Numbered from the stretch's first letter, positions 49,188 through 59,245 are shown. The stretch: DNA of 64,000 nucleotides from Shinella zoogloeoides (GCF_022682305.1 NZ_CP093528.1:2059501-2123500), one strand, 5' to 3'. A program made the numbers and translations. The notes: generated by a model not told the origin, from the sequence alone.

Positions 49188-50015
49188 TTACGCCTGCTGG
49201 CGCTGCCGCGCCGTGCGGATCTGCGTCAGCGTGTCGAGGTTCTGGTTGACGCGGCAGTAGAACTCCTCGTCGATGAACGGGCGCATGATGAAGTCGTTGC
49301 CGCCGGCCTTGAGGAAGCGGGCCGACAGCAGGCGGTCCGTCGAGGATGAGACGCCGATGATGCGCAACTGGTGCGAGCCAACCGTGCCGCGAATGCGCCG
49401 CGTCAGCTCGAAGCCGTCGATATCCGGCATGTTGTAGTCGGTAATCATCAGCGCGATATCGGGGTTGGCCTTGAGCAGCGCCAGCGCGCTGGACCCGTTC
49501 TCGGCCGTGCTGACGCGGAAATTGTAGCGCTTGAGACGCGTCGTCAGCAGCGCGCGGGCCGTCGCGCTGTCGTCGACGATCAGCACGTGATGCTGGTGGT
49601 TGGTCAGGAAGCGGCAGACCGATTCCGCCAGCATGTCGACCGCGAAGATGTTGTCCTTCAGGATATAGTCGACGATCTCCTTCGACAGGAGCTGGTCGCG
49701 CGTGGCCTGCTGGAACGTGCCGGTGAAGACGATGGTCGGAATGGAAAGATCGACCAGATAGTTCAGCGCCTCGCCATTCTCGGCGCCCGGCAGGTTTATG
49801 TTCGAAATCGCAAGGGTGACCTTGTCGGTCGACTTGTCGTAGGCAAGCTCCAGTTCCTCGAAGCTGCGGCAAATCTCGACATCGATGTCGAAAAGCTCCT
49901 TCAGCCGCTTCGAGATCATGGACGTGAAGACATTCGAGTCCTCGGCAACAAGAATACGGTGGTGCGAAAGAGACGCGCCGGAATACTGCATTCCGGAAAT
50001 GCCGATAAACGCCAT
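49188..50015 (-). CDS. tandem receiver-domain response regulator, first receiver degenerate
   Basis: A 275-residue protein of two REC domains and no output domain. REC1 (about 20-135) keeps the acidic pair (VAEDS, 25-26) but has Asn72 in SNINLPG where the phosphorylated Asp should be. REC2 (about 143-262) is complete, with VDDS, Asp193 in TDYNMPDIDG, and a Lys-equivalent region RPF. REC1 is thus a pseudoreceiver. Output may be through protein-protein contact. No histidine kinase is adjacent. Confidence 0.85.
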   Translation of the reverse strand: MAFIGISGMQYSGASLSHHRILVAEDSNVFTSMISKRLKELFDIDVEICRSFEELELAYDKSTDKVTLAISNINLPGAENGEALNYLVDLSIPTIVFTGTFQQATRDQLLSKEIVDYILKDNIFAVDMLAESVCRFLTNHQHHVLIVDDSATARALLTTRLKRYNFRVSTAENGSSALALLKANPDIALMITDYNMPDIDGFELTRRIRGTVGSHQLRIIGVSSSTDRLLSARFLKAGGNDFIMRPFIDEEFYCRVNQNLDTLTQIRTARQRQQA

Positions 50016-50138
50016 GATATGCCTTCGTAAGATGGATTATCCCCGTCTGAAGACGTAACGACAACCCTTTGCGAAAGCGTTAAGTTTAGAGGGCTTGAAA
50101 ACACGACGGCGTATAAGCGCATCGCTTCTCGCAGGCAA

Positions 50139-50172
50139 AGTAAAACGGCGCGCCTCTTCTTGCGCGCCGTTT
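50139..50172 (-). terminator. intrinsic terminator of the small secreted-protein gene
   Basis: AAACGGCGCGC (50143-50153) pairs with GCGCGCCGTTT (50162-50172); on the minus strand TTTTACTTT follows. It lies downstream of the gene at 50194 and upstream of the double-receiver gene. Confidence 0.82.
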
Positions 50173-50193
50173 GCGGAAAAGCTGGCCGGAGGC

Positions 50194-50457
50194 CTATTTC
50201 ACCGAGGCGCCGCCGCCCTTGATCTCGACATCCTCGGCGCCGTTGAGCGCGATGCGGTCGCCGTTGGGCAGGGTGAGGAAGCAGCCCGAGGGGCAGATCG
50301 TTTCGGTCGTGCCCGGCTCCAGCGCCACCTCCGCGCGGCTTCCGTCCTCGACGATGACGAGAATCTGCGTGTCGGCATCCTTGTTGGTCACCGAGGCGGC
50401 AATGGCCGGAGCGGACATCGCAGCCGACACCAGCAGCATCATGATCATTCGCTTCAT
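50194..50457 (-). CDS. small secreted hypothetical protein (87 aa)
   Basis: A signal peptide (KRMIMMLLVSAAMSAPAIAA) precedes a mature protein of about 66 residues with a single CPSGC pair and an acidic beta-rich look. No family recognised. The start at 50457 is the one that places the hydrophobic stretch at the N-terminus. Monocistronic, with its own terminator. Confidence 0.65.
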   Translation of the reverse strand: MKRMIMMLLVSAAMSAPAIAASVTNKDADTQILVIVEDGSRAEVALEPGTTETICPSGCFLTLPNGDRIALNGAEDVEIKGGGASVK

Positions 50458-50598
50458 CTTCACCCGGCGCAGCGCGCCGCCCTCTTCAAAGCCCTCGGGA
50501 AACACTAACGTTCCCCGATCGGATTTGCATGTGTTTTATGAGGGGATGGCTGAATGCAGCGTGAATGCGGCGTTCATGCGCCGGAAATCGGGCGGCGC

Positions 50599-53124
50599 TC
50601 AGGTCTCGGGGATCTCGTCGGCTGGCGGCCTGGCCTTGCGCCGCGAGGCCGGCGGGCGCACTTTCTCCGTCGCCTGTTCGAGGATCGCCGTGATCAGTTC
50701 GGCGCTTTCCGGCGATATCTTGACCGGCACTTCCGCCGCCGCCGGCGCGCCGATGGCGATCTTCTCCTCGCGGAAACGCTCGAGGATGGCCGCCCGGAGA
50801 TCCGACTTCACGCCAGTCCCGTTGAGGATATCCGCCAGGAAGGCGCGGATCTCGAAATCGAGCGTCGCGGAGGAAAAGCCCTGGAAGACGACTGTCGGCT
50901 CGGGATTGCGCAGCAATCCCTGCTGGCCCCGCACGACCTCGACAAGCAATTGCTGCACGAGGCGCGGATCGTTGCCGCCATGCACGCTGACCGGAATCTC
51001 GACGCGGCCGAGCTTGTTGCGATGCGTCCAGTTGCCGACCTGGCCGTTGATGAGCACCGAGTTCGGCACGATCACCGTCTGGCGCTGGAAGGTCTCGATC
51101 TCGGTGGCGCGCACAGAGATGCGGCGCACGAAGCCCTCCGTCGTGCCCGCCACCACCCAGTCGCCGACCTTGAACGGCCGCTCGGCAAGCAGGATAAGGC
51201 CGGAAACGAAATTCGACACGATGTTCTGGAGGCCGAAACCGATACCGAGCGAGAGGGCACCGGCGACGAGCGCGAGGCTGGAAAGATTGATACCCGCCGC
51301 CGATATGCCAACGAGGCCGGCGAGCGCCACGCCCGCATAGCCGACCGCCGTGCGCACGGAGTTGCGCACGCCCGCATCGACCTGGCTGCGCGCCAGCACA
51401 TTGCCGTCGACCCACCGCTGGAACCAGCGCGTGATGACGAGGCCCGCTACGAAGAGCAGGACGCCGGCAAGGATACCCACCAGCGAGATGGTAATGGTGC
51501 CGATGCGGATTTCCGTGAAGATGCGATAGGCCCAGGATTCGATATCCGCGACCTGGAAGCCCCATTGCAGCAGGATGAGCGGCACGAAGAAGACGAAGAG
51601 CAACAGGTAGATCGCCAGTCCCGCCGCAAGGCCGATCTGGTCGAGCGCGACCTGCCCGAGGCCGAAGCGCTCCTCCAGCCGCTTGCCGACCGCCGTCTCG
51701 GCGAAGGCGTTCGTGGCGGAAACGGCGCGGCCGGACAGGAAGCCGATATACATCGTCACGATCACCGCGCCCGTCACCACGATCTGGGTGGCGACGAACC
51801 GCGCCATGCCGACATAGCCGAGCAGCGCCGCGAAGATGAGGCCGAGACCGGTCAGCACCAGGAGCACGAAGATGGAGCGCGGCCAGGGACGTCCCGGCGA
51901 ATCCGGCGTCTCGCCCTGCCGCAGCACCGGCTTGATGAAGGCCGTGACGAGGAGCAGCGCGCCGATGACGATGGAGGCGAAGAAGCTCTTCACCACGGTC
52001 AGCACGACCGGAGACCCCAGCACCTCGCTGATCGTGCCGAGGAAATAGTCCGCGCCGTTGACGACGGCCATGCTGAAGATCAGGAGCCAGAGAAGCTGCG
52101 CACCCCGGTCGGAAACCCGCACCAGCCGCCAGTGCCCGTCGCCCGGCGACAGCACGGCATTGGCAAGCTGCCCGAGGAAATAGATGGCGACCAGAACGCC
52201 GAGCGCGATGGCGACGATGGGCGCGATATCGGGCCGCAGCACCTTGAACGTATCCAGGAAGAAATAGCTCGCCCCGGCGAAGGCGGCCGCCGCCATGGTC
52301 GGCAGGACGGTGGACCAGAAGGCGACGGACAGGCGCGTGATATAGTGCGGCTTCTCCTGCCGGGCGGCGCGCGTGATATAGGGCGAGAACAGCCGATAGC
52401 TGCCGGACAGCAGAACAAGGGCCGCCATCAGCGACAGGGCGACGGCGCCCAGAAGCTGCATGCGCTTGAATTTCCAGACGAACTGCATCCACGCCGTCAC
52501 GGTGCGGCCGAGCGTCTGCGTCTCCTCGGCAATCGCGCCCGACGCCTCTGAGAAGAGGTCGGAGCTGATTTCGGTCCGCTTCAGGATGGCATCGGAGAAG
52601 AGCTGCCGGCGGATTTCCGTGATGCGGTTGGAGAGCTTCGTCGCCTCGATCGAGAGGTTTTCCGCCTCCCCCGTCAGCGCATTGATCTCATTGCGCTCGA
52701 CGGTGAGCTTCTTGCGCTCCTCCACCACGACGTCGGCCTCCGCCGGCGCGCCCTCGGCCGGCGGATCGCCAAGCTCGGCCTGCCGCGCCTTGATGGCGTC
52801 GAGACGCGGGCGCGTGGCGACGGAGATCGCCAGGATCGACCGGTTCAACGCCTCCGCCTCGATCTTGAGCTGGACGAGGCGCGCGTCGTCATCGGCATAG
52901 GTATCGACGCGATCGCGGATGGCGTTGAGCTGCGCGCCCGCCTTGTCGAGATCGGCATTGGCCTGCTGGAGGGGCGTCGCCGTCTCGACGGCAGGCGCTG
53001 CGGCCGGCTGCGCGAGAACGGGCGTGGCCGCGCACAGAAGAAGCGCGAGAAAAACGGAGACAAGACGAAAGACCGGCAAAAGGCCACCCTCGCAGGACAG
53101 AGACAGACGACGCACCGCACGCAT
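50599..53124 (-). CDS. large mechanosensitive channel (MscS family, DUF3772 N-terminus)
   Basis: An 841-residue inner-membrane protein: signal peptide (FRLVSVFLALLLCAATPVLA), a periplasmic coiled region with DUF3772 (about 30-190), many hydrophobic spans, then an MscS core (GAGALSLGIGFGLQNIVSNFVSG pore region) and a cytosolic beta/alpha domain, ending in a basic tail (SRRKARPPADE). Such large MscS relatives open on osmotic down-shock. GGTGGAG precedes the ATG at 53124; ATG 53148 is an alternative. Confidence 0.88.
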   Translation of the reverse strand: MRAVRRLSLSCEGGLLPVFRLVSVFLALLLCAATPVLAQPAAAPAVETATPLQQANADLDKAGAQLNAIRDRVDTYADDDARLVQLKIEAEALNRSILAISVATRPRLDAIKARQAELGDPPAEGAPAEADVVVEERKKLTVERNEINALTGEAENLSIEATKLSNRITEIRRQLFSDAILKRTEISSDLFSEASGAIAEETQTLGRTVTAWMQFVWKFKRMQLLGAVALSLMAALVLLSGSYRLFSPYITRAARQEKPHYITRLSVAFWSTVLPTMAAAAFAGASYFFLDTFKVLRPDIAPIVAIALGVLVAIYFLGQLANAVLSPGDGHWRLVRVSDRGAQLLWLLIFSMAVVNGADYFLGTISEVLGSPVVLTVVKSFFASIVIGALLLVTAFIKPVLRQGETPDSPGRPWPRSIFVLLVLTGLGLIFAALLGYVGMARFVATQIVVTGAVIVTMYIGFLSGRAVSATNAFAETAVGKRLEERFGLGQVALDQIGLAAGLAIYLLLFVFFVPLILLQWGFQVADIESWAYRIFTEIRIGTITISLVGILAGVLLFVAGLVITRWFQRWVDGNVLARSQVDAGVRNSVRTAVGYAGVALAGLVGISAAGINLSSLALVAGALSLGIGFGLQNIVSNFVSGLILLAERPFKVGDWVVAGTTEGFVRRISVRATEIETFQRQTVIVPNSVLINGQVGNWTHRNKLGRVEIPVSVHGGNDPRLVQQLLVEVVRGQQGLLRNPEPTVVFQGFSSATLDFEIRAFLADILNGTGVKSDLRAAILERFREEKIAIGAPAAAEVPVKISPESAELITAILEQATEKVRPPASRRKARPPADEIPET

Positions 53125-53183
53125 GCGATTCTCCACCCTTCTAGCCATGATTGCGGCCATTTTGAACCGCCCGGCCCCTGCGG

Positions 53184-53741
53184 CTAGAATCCGGCCCCCG
53201 GCTCGGCGAGATAAGCCTCCTCCTCCCGCGTCGAAACCCTGCCGAGGAAGGCGTTGCGATGGGGAAAGCGGCCATATTCGGCGACGACCTCGCGATGCCG
53301 TATGGCATAGTCGAGATACATCTCGTCGCCATGCGCCTCGAACAGCGCGACGGAAAGGTCCTGGTCCGCAAGCTCCTCGGAATGCTCGAAGGGCATGTAG
53401 AAGAAATGGCGGCGGCCGTAATCGACCAGCTTGTCCGCCCCCGCCTCCAGCGCCAGCCTCGCCTCGCGACGGGCGATCCAGTCCGTAGCGAACGCCATCG
53501 GCGAGGCGCGGTACATGTTGCGGGGGAACTGGTCGAGCACGATGATCGCCGCAAGCCGCGCCTCGGGGCTTTCCCGCCATTCGGGCGTAACCGCGCGGGA
53601 CAAGGCGCGATGCGTTGCGCAGAACTGCGCGAAGACCCGCGAATCGAGATCGGGCGTGGACTGCCACCAGTCCTTCGCCGTCAGGGTTTCGCACCAGTAG
53701 CCGACGACCTCCTCCGGCCGCCTGATCCCGTCATCCTGCAT
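53184..53741 (-). CDS. DUF924 family protein
   Basis: A 185-residue DUF924 protein; family blocks IIVLDQFPRNMYR, FFYMPFEHSE and GRFPHRNAFLGR are all present. Structural relatives are TPR-like helical proteins without known enzymatic role. Full length. It lies 59 bases upstream of the mechanosensitive channel gene on the same strand. Confidence 0.88.
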   Translation of the reverse strand: MQDDGIRRPEEVVGYWCETLTAKDWWQSTPDLDSRVFAQFCATHRALSRAVTPEWRESPEARLAAIIVLDQFPRNMYRASPMAFATDWIARREARLALEAGADKLVDYGRRHFFYMPFEHSEELADQDLSVALFEAHGDEMYLDYAIRHREVVAEYGRFPHRNAFLGRVSTREEEAYLAEPGAGF

Positions 53742-53868
53742 GTTTCGCCTCCAGCCATTCTCTGCGGCAATATGGCGTCGCGCCGGCGCGCGGCAAGGGG
53801 GCCGTCCCTATCGACTCGCGCCATCCGCCAATGCATCCTGCCGCAAGCGGAACCCGAAGGGAAATGGC

Positions 53869-53949
53869 TTGGCCCGGCAGATCGCATTGTGCGTCGTTAT
53901 CGCCGTCATCGCCTATGTCTGCCTCTGGGCGGCATGGACCTGGTACTGA
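53869..53949 (+). CDS. possible 26-residue single-span membrane peptide
   Basis: A TTG-initiated frame (after AAGGGAAAT) giving a peptide that is nearly all transmembrane (IALCVVIAVIAYVCLWAAW). Its 3' end overlaps the convergent dehydrogenase gene by 37 bases. The peptide type is common among bacterial micro-membrane proteins, but the start codon is weak and chance is a real alternative. Confidence 0.25.
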   Translation: MARQIALCVVIAVIAYVCLWAAWTWY

Positions 53950-55046
53950 TCGTCCCTGCCGGCAATCGCCGCCAGACGGGGCTGCGGCCGCCCGTATCCC
54001 GCATTGCGCGCAAGATCGAGGAAGGCGCCGATGCGGCGCTCGACCTTCTGCGCATGGTTCTGTGCGATATCCGCCAGCCGGTGGTCGAGGCAGGGATTGG
54101 CGAAGCGTTCGAGGGTGACGGCACGGTAGCGTTCCGCCGCCTCGCCCTGCCCGAGATGCGCGAAGACCGGCAGAACCTCGTCCCGATAGATCGCCTCCAG
54201 CGCCGCCATCACCTCGGCCCGCGCGATGAAATCGCGCACGACCGGATCGCCCCCGCCGCCCTGCCGTCGCCAGAGATCGACAAGCACCGTATGGCCGAGA
54301 TTGAGGATATGCAGCTTCAGCCGCTCGATCTCCTTCAGGTCGTCGACCAGGAGGATCGCCGGATGCGCGCAGGGCGCAACGACGCCCGGCCCCTTCTCGA
54401 TGGCCCAGAGCGCGTAAGGTTCCGCGACAGCGCCTGCCGGCTCTATCGGTTCCGAGACGATGCGGTCGACGAGGCTGCTCGCCCAGACCACTCGATCCTC
54501 GATATAGGAGACGAGCGCGCGATCCGCGCCGTGCCGACGCGCGACGGCGAGGACCGCGCCCTTCAGCACCGCGCCATTATCCGCCACCAGCTCCATCGGC
54601 ATGACAACGATCGGGGCCGCGCCCACCGCATGCCGGGCGGCCAGCAGGTGATATAGCTTGGCGGGAAAGCTCATCGCCGGATGATAGGCGCTCTCGCCAT
54701 CCTCCGGCCGGCTCTGGAAGCCGGCGTCGCCCGTGTTGGAAAGGACGAATTCGGCCTCCTCCACGAAGACGCGCATCACCTGCTGCCAGTCGGTGGATGC
54801 GGAAAGACAGCGCCGCACGGAGGTGACCGTCCGCGTCTCATCGACCGTCCGCCCGTCCTGAAGGCCGCGGATACGGACGGGATAGCCTTCCGGCGCGGCC
54901 AGCGCTGCAAGCCGCCGGCTGCGGTCGGCATCGCCCGAGGTCTGCACCACGGTGATCGTGCGCGCCGGCACGCCCTCCGACAGGAAGAGGTCCGCATGGG
55001 CCTGCAGGAACCGGCTGGTCCCGAACTGGATGACGGTGGTCTTCAT
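53913..55046 (-). CDS. mannitol dehydrogenase family oxidoreductase (UxaB-like)
   Basis: A 377-residue NAD-dependent polyol/hexuronate dehydrogenase. An N-terminal Rossmann part (TTVIQFGTSRFLQAHADL) leads to a C-terminal helical domain with the family segment KLHILNLGHTVL. It is shorter than mannitol 2-dehydrogenase (about 490) and nearer to tagaturonate reductase or mannitol-1-phosphate dehydrogenase. GGAGCGAG precedes the ATG. No sugar operon is adjacent, so the substrate is open. Confidence 0.8.
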   Translation of the reverse strand: MKTTVIQFGTSRFLQAHADLFLSEGVPARTITVVQTSGDADRSRRLAALAAPEGYPVRIRGLQDGRTVDETRTVTSVRRCLSASTDWQQVMRVFVEEAEFVLSNTGDAGFQSRPEDGESAYHPAMSFPAKLYHLLAARHAVGAAPIVVMPMELVADNGAVLKGAVLAVARRHGADRALVSYIEDRVVWASSLVDRIVSEPIEPAGAVAEPYALWAIEKGPGVVAPCAHPAILLVDDLKEIERLKLHILNLGHTVLVDLWRRQGGGGDPVVRDFIARAEVMAALEAIYRDEVLPVFAHLGQGEAAERYRAVTLERFANPCLDHRLADIAQNHAQKVERRIGAFLDLARNAGYGRPQPRLAAIAGRDDQYQVHAAQRQT

Positions 55047-55227
55047 CGCCGCTTCTCGCTCCCTGATGCGCGTCCCTTTCCTGTTTCACATCATCGCCGG
55101 CCGACCGCAAGCTTAGCGACCGCCTAATCAACGCTGAACAAAACGCTCATGTCGGCCCTTTCCGGCTTCCACTACACATCGGGAAAGGCGGCCGCGAGGC
55201 CGGCGCTCCGGAAGGGAAGGAAGCGGC

Positions 55228-56484
55228 ATGGCAGTTGAAAAAGTGGACACGCTCGTCATCGGCGCCGGCCAGGCGGGCGTTGCTATGAGCGAGCATCTCG
55301 GCAGGCGCAGCATTGCCCATCTCGTGCTCGAAAAGGCCCGCATCGCCGAAAGCTGGCGCACGGCCCGCTGGGACAGCCTCGTCGCCAACGGTCCCGCCTG
55401 GCACGACCGCTTTCCCGGCCTCACCTTCGCCGGCCTCGAGGACGAGGCCTTCGCGCCCAAGGAGCAGGTGGCCGACTACTTCGTGACCTATGCCGAGAAG
55501 ATCAAGGCCCCGATCCGCTGCGGCGTCGAGGTGCGGTCCGTGCGAAAGGAGGGCGACATCTTCCGCGTCGAGACCTCCGACGGCGTGATCGAGGCGAGGA
55601 ACGTCGTCTCCGCCACCGGCGCATTCCAGCGCCCCGTCATGCCGGCCCTCGTGCCGGAGCAGAAGGGGCTGACGCAGATCCATTCCAACGCCTACCGCAA
55701 TCCCGGCCAGTTGCCCGAGGGCGCGGTTCTGGTGATCGGCGCCGGCTCGTCCGGCACGCAGATCGCCGACGAACTACTGCGCGCCGGCCGCCGCGTCTAT
55801 CTTTCCATCGGCCCGCACGACCGGCCGCCGCGCCGCTACCGCGGCAAGGATTTCTGCTGGTGGCTCGGCGTGCTCGGCATCTGGGACCTCAAGGTGCCGG
55901 CGCCGAACACCGAGCATGTCACCATCGCCGTCAGCGGCGCCTATGGCGGGCAGACCGTCGATTTCCGACGCCTCGGCAATCGCGGCATGACCCTGCTCGG
56001 CCGGGCAGCATCCTTCAGGGACGGCGTGCTGCATGTCGCGCCCGACCTCGTGGAGAACATCGCCCGGGGCGACGCCAACCACCTTTCCCTGCTCGACCGC
56101 GCTGACGCCTATGCGGCGGAACACGGCCTCGACCTGCCGGATGACCCCGAGGCGCGCCACAGGGAACCGGACCCGGCCTGCGTGACCGATCCCATCCTGG
56201 CGCTCGATCTCAAGGAGGCCGGCATCACCTCCATCATCTGGGCGACGGGCTATGCGGTCGACTACGGCTGGCTGAAGGCCGATGCGCTCGACGAGAAGGG
56301 CCGCCCGGTCCACGAGCGCGGCGTTTCCAAGGTGCCCGGCCTCTTCTTCGTCGGGCTGCCGTGGCTGTCCCGCCGCGCATCCTCCTTCATCTGGGGATGC
56401 TGGCACGATGCGGATTATCTTGCCGGCTACATCGCCGAACACCGCGGCGGTCAGGGCGCCGGCATTGCCGCCGCGGCCTCCTGA
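55228..56484 (+). CDS. flavin-containing monooxygenase-like NAD(P)/FAD oxidoreductase
   Basis: A 418-residue two-dinucleotide-fold flavoprotein: FAD motif VIGAGQAGVAMSEHL near residue 10 and NADPH motif VIGAGSSGTQIADEL near 170, plus the YUCCA-like segment QIHSNAYRNPGQLP. Relatives oxidise amines, sulfides or ketones. It is at the head of an amine-catabolism locus (LysR, aldehyde dehydrogenase, TMADH-like enzyme, polyamine-type transporter), so an N-containing substrate is likely, though not shown. Confidence 0.8.
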   Translation: MAVEKVDTLVIGAGQAGVAMSEHLGRRSIAHLVLEKARIAESWRTARWDSLVANGPAWHDRFPGLTFAGLEDEAFAPKEQVADYFVTYAEKIKAPIRCGVEVRSVRKEGDIFRVETSDGVIEARNVVSATGAFQRPVMPALVPEQKGLTQIHSNAYRNPGQLPEGAVLVIGAGSSGTQIADELLRAGRRVYLSIGPHDRPPRRYRGKDFCWWLGVLGIWDLKVPAPNTEHVTIAVSGAYGGQTVDFRRLGNRGMTLLGRAASFRDGVLHVAPDLVENIARGDANHLSLLDRADAYAAEHGLDLPDDPEARHREPDPACVTDPILALDLKEAGITSIIWATGYAVDYGWLKADALDEKGRPVHERGVSKVPGLFFVGLPWLSRRASSFIWGCWHDADYLAGYIAEHRGGQGAGIAAAAS

Positions 56485-56641
56485 AAGGCCCGGTGACGGC
56501 CGCCCGCAAGGAGGAAGCGAGCATGCCATGAACCGACACCCAGCCCCCGGGAAAGCCCCCGTCGTCCACAGCCCTGCGGAACGCGCTCTTTCCGAGCGTG
56601 CAAATCTGTTCCTTAATTGGCGCTTCAACGGGGGAACAGAC

Positions 56642-57601
56642 ATGGCCTTGCGCTTCACGCTCCGGCAACTGGAATATCTCGTCGCCGTCGGGGAGTTCGG
56701 CTCCGTCACGGAGGCGGCCGAACGGGTGAACGTCTCGGCCCCTTCCGTCTCCGCCGCCATCTCGCAGCTCGAGAAGGAATTCGGCATCAACCTCTTCGTG
56801 CGCCGCCACGCGCACGGCCTTTCGCTGACGCAGGCCGGCCACAGCTTCGTCGCGCAGGCGCGGCAGATCCTGTCGGAGGCCGCCAGGCTGAATGCCCTCT
56901 CCAACGAACTGACCGGCCAGGTGCGCGGGCCGCTGCATGTCGCCTGCCTCGTCACCTTCGCCCAGGCCGTCATCCCCTCCCTGCGCCGCGCCTTCTCCGA
57001 TACCTATCCCGAGGTCGATTTCTTCCAGTACGAGCGCGACCAGGCGCGCATCCTCGAGGGCCTGCGCATGGCGCGCTTCGATATCGCGCTTAGCTACGAT
57101 CTCGACATCCCCGCCGACATGGCCTTCCACGAGCTTGCCGTGCTGCCGCCCTATGCGGTGCTGCACGAGGAGCATCCGCTGGCGAACCACCGCGAGGTGA
57201 CGGTGGAGGACCTTGCACCGCACCCGATGATCCTGCTCGATCTGCCGCATTCCTCGGCCTATTTCCTCTCGCTCTTCCGCGATGCGGGCCTGACGCCGCA
57301 TATCGCGGAGCGCACGCGCGACATGTCCGTCATGCGCGCCATGGTCGCCAACCGCTTCGGCTATTCCATCGCCAACATCCGCCCGGTCTCCACCTATGCG
57401 CCGGACGGCAGCCGCCTCACCTTCGTGCCGCTCACCGGGAACCTGCGCCCCATGCGCATGGGCATTCTCTCGATGGCCGGCGCCAGCCCGACGCTCACCG
57501 TCCGGCGCTTCATCGATTTCTGCGGCGAGACGATCCGCGGCATGGGCATGGACCTGCCGGTTTCCGCCGACGACCCTCAGCAAGAGAAAGGCAGTTCATG
57601 A
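56642..57601 (+). CDS. LysR-family transcription regulator of the amine locus
   Basis: A 319-residue LTTR (helix-turn-helix in GEFGSVTEAAERVNVSAPSVSAAISQLEKEF). The stop overlaps the aldehyde dehydrogenase start by four bases (ATGA), an unusual same-strand operon arrangement for a LysR gene. A 19-bp dyad at 59246, upstream of the demethylase gene, is a candidate target. Confidence 0.87.
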   Translation: MALRFTLRQLEYLVAVGEFGSVTEAAERVNVSAPSVSAAISQLEKEFGINLFVRRHAHGLSLTQAGHSFVAQARQILSEAARLNALSNELTGQVRGPLHVACLVTFAQAVIPSLRRAFSDTYPEVDFFQYERDQARILEGLRMARFDIALSYDLDIPADMAFHELAVLPPYAVLHEEHPLANHREVTVEDLAPHPMILLDLPHSSAYFLSLFRDAGLTPHIAERTRDMSVMRAMVANRFGYSIANIRPVSTYAPDGSRLTFVPLTGNLRPMRMGILSMAGASPTLTVRRFIDFCGETIRGMGMDLPVSADDPQQEKGSS

Positions 57602-59079
57602 CGACGACCATCGACTGGCGCGCGCGCGTCGCGAGCCTGAAATTCCGCAACGGCCTCTATATCGACGGCGGCTTCCGCGATGCGGCGAAGGGCGGCCGGT
57701 TCGAGACCGTGAACCCTGCCAACGCACAGGTGCTGACCGCCGTCGCCCGCGGCACCGCCGAGGACATCGACGCCGCCGTCGCCTCCGCCCGCCGCGCCTT
57801 CGAGGATGGCCGCTGGTCCGGCAAGTCGCCGGCCGAGCGCAAGGCGGTGCTGCTGCGCCTAGCCGCCCTTATCCGCGAGAACGTACCGGAACTCGCCCTT
57901 CTCGACACGCTCGACATGGGCAAGCCGATCAGCGACAGCTCCACCATCGACGCGCCCGGCTCCGCCCATTTCTTCGAATGGCATGCCGAGGCCATCGACA
58001 AGCTCTATGACGAGATCGCCCCCACCGGGCGTGGCGACCTCGCCATGATCCGCCGCGTGCCGCTCGGCGTCATCGGCGCCGTCGTGCCGTGGAACTTCCC
58101 GCTCGACATGGCAACGTGGAAGCTCGCCCCCGCGCTCGCGACCGGCAATTCCGTCGTGCTGAAGCCGGCCGAGCAGTCGCCGCTCTCCGCCCTCATGCTG
58201 GCCGAACTCGCCTCCGAGGCGGGTCTACCGGACGGCGTGCTCAACGTCGTGCCCGGCTTCGGCGAGGATGCCGGCCGCGCGCTCGGCCTCCACCCGGATG
58301 TCGACGCCCTCGTCTTCACCGGCTCGACCAAGGTCGGCAAGCTCTTCATGACCTATGCGGGGACAAGCAACATGAAGCAGGTCTGGCTGGAGACGGGCGG
58401 CAAGTCGCCGAACCTCGTCTTCGCCGACGCGGACCTCGACAGGGCGGCCGAGATGGCGGCCTTCGGCATCCTGTTCAATTCCGGCGAGGTCTGCTCGGCC
58501 AATTCCCGCCTTCTCGTGCACCGCTCGGTGCAGGAGGAGTTTACCGAGAAGCTGATCGCCGCGACCGCGGCATGGCCGCTCGGCGATCCGCTCGACGCCG
58601 CCACCCGCATGGGACCGCTGGTGGAAAAGAGCCATGCCGACCGCGTCGCCTCCTATATCGACATCGGCCGCAAGGAAGCGCGTCTCGCCCACGGTGGCGC
58701 GCGCGAGACGCGCGACGGCTCGGACTGCTACATCCAGCCGACCATCTTCAACGAGGTCGCGCCGGACGCCCGCATCGCGCGGGAGGAAATCTTCGGCCCC
58801 GTGCTCGCCATCACGCCCTTCGACAGCGACGAAGAGGCGCTGCGCATCGCCAATGACAGCGAATACGGCCTCGCCGCCTCCGTCTGGACGAAGGACCTGT
58901 CGCGCGCGCTCTCGGTCTCCGACCGGCTGAACGCCGGCACCGTCTCCGTCAACACGGTCGATGCGCTGTCGGCCATGACGCCCTTCGGCGGGGTCAAGCA
59001 GTCCGGTTTCGGCCGCGACCTCTCCATCCACAGCTTCGACAAATATTGCTCTCTCAAGACCGTGTGGGTGAAATACTAG
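57598..59079 (+). CDS. NAD(P)-dependent aldehyde dehydrogenase (PuuC/gamma-aminobutyraldehyde type)
   Basis: A 493-residue ALDH: WNFPLDMATWKLAPALATGN, catalytic Glu in LETGGKSPN and Cys in NSGEVCSANSR, and the C-terminal FGGVKQSGFGRDLS. Closest in style to gamma-glutamyl-gamma-aminobutyraldehyde dehydrogenases of polyamine degradation. Coupled to the LysR gene upstream. It would oxidise the aldehyde left after amine oxidation, or formaldehyde-like products less likely. Confidence 0.88.
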   Translation: MTTTIDWRARVASLKFRNGLYIDGGFRDAAKGGRFETVNPANAQVLTAVARGTAEDIDAAVASARRAFEDGRWSGKSPAERKAVLLRLAALIRENVPELALLDTLDMGKPISDSSTIDAPGSAHFFEWHAEAIDKLYDEIAPTGRGDLAMIRRVPLGVIGAVVPWNFPLDMATWKLAPALATGNSVVLKPAEQSPLSALMLAELASEAGLPDGVLNVVPGFGEDAGRALGLHPDVDALVFTGSTKVGKLFMTYAGTSNMKQVWLETGGKSPNLVFADADLDRAAEMAAFGILFNSGEVCSANSRLLVHRSVQEEFTEKLIAATAAWPLGDPLDAATRMGPLVEKSHADRVASYIDIGRKEARLAHGGARETRDGSDCYIQPTIFNEVAPDARIAREEIFGPVLAITPFDSDEEALRIANDSEYGLAASVWTKDLSRALSVSDRLNAGTVSVNTVDALSAMTPFGGVKQSGFGRDLSIHSFDKYCSLKTVWVKY

Positions 59080-59245
59080 GCCCGCCCGTACGCTCCGGGT
59101 TTCGCGCCGGTCTCCGCCTGCGGTTGTTTCCGCGTTGAGATCGGCGCAAGCGCCTTCATAATTGACTGAAATCAAAAGATATTTTCCAAGCCTCTGAAGA
59201 GCCTGACATGGATCCGGGGAACGTTACGGCAACGCGAGAGGTCTC

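Noticed and set aside
53125..53694. Long N-terminal extension of the mechanosensitive channel through the DUF924 gene
   Set aside because: The upstream frame overlaps a complete DUF924 gene in another frame; a good ribosome site and signal peptide mark the start at 53124.
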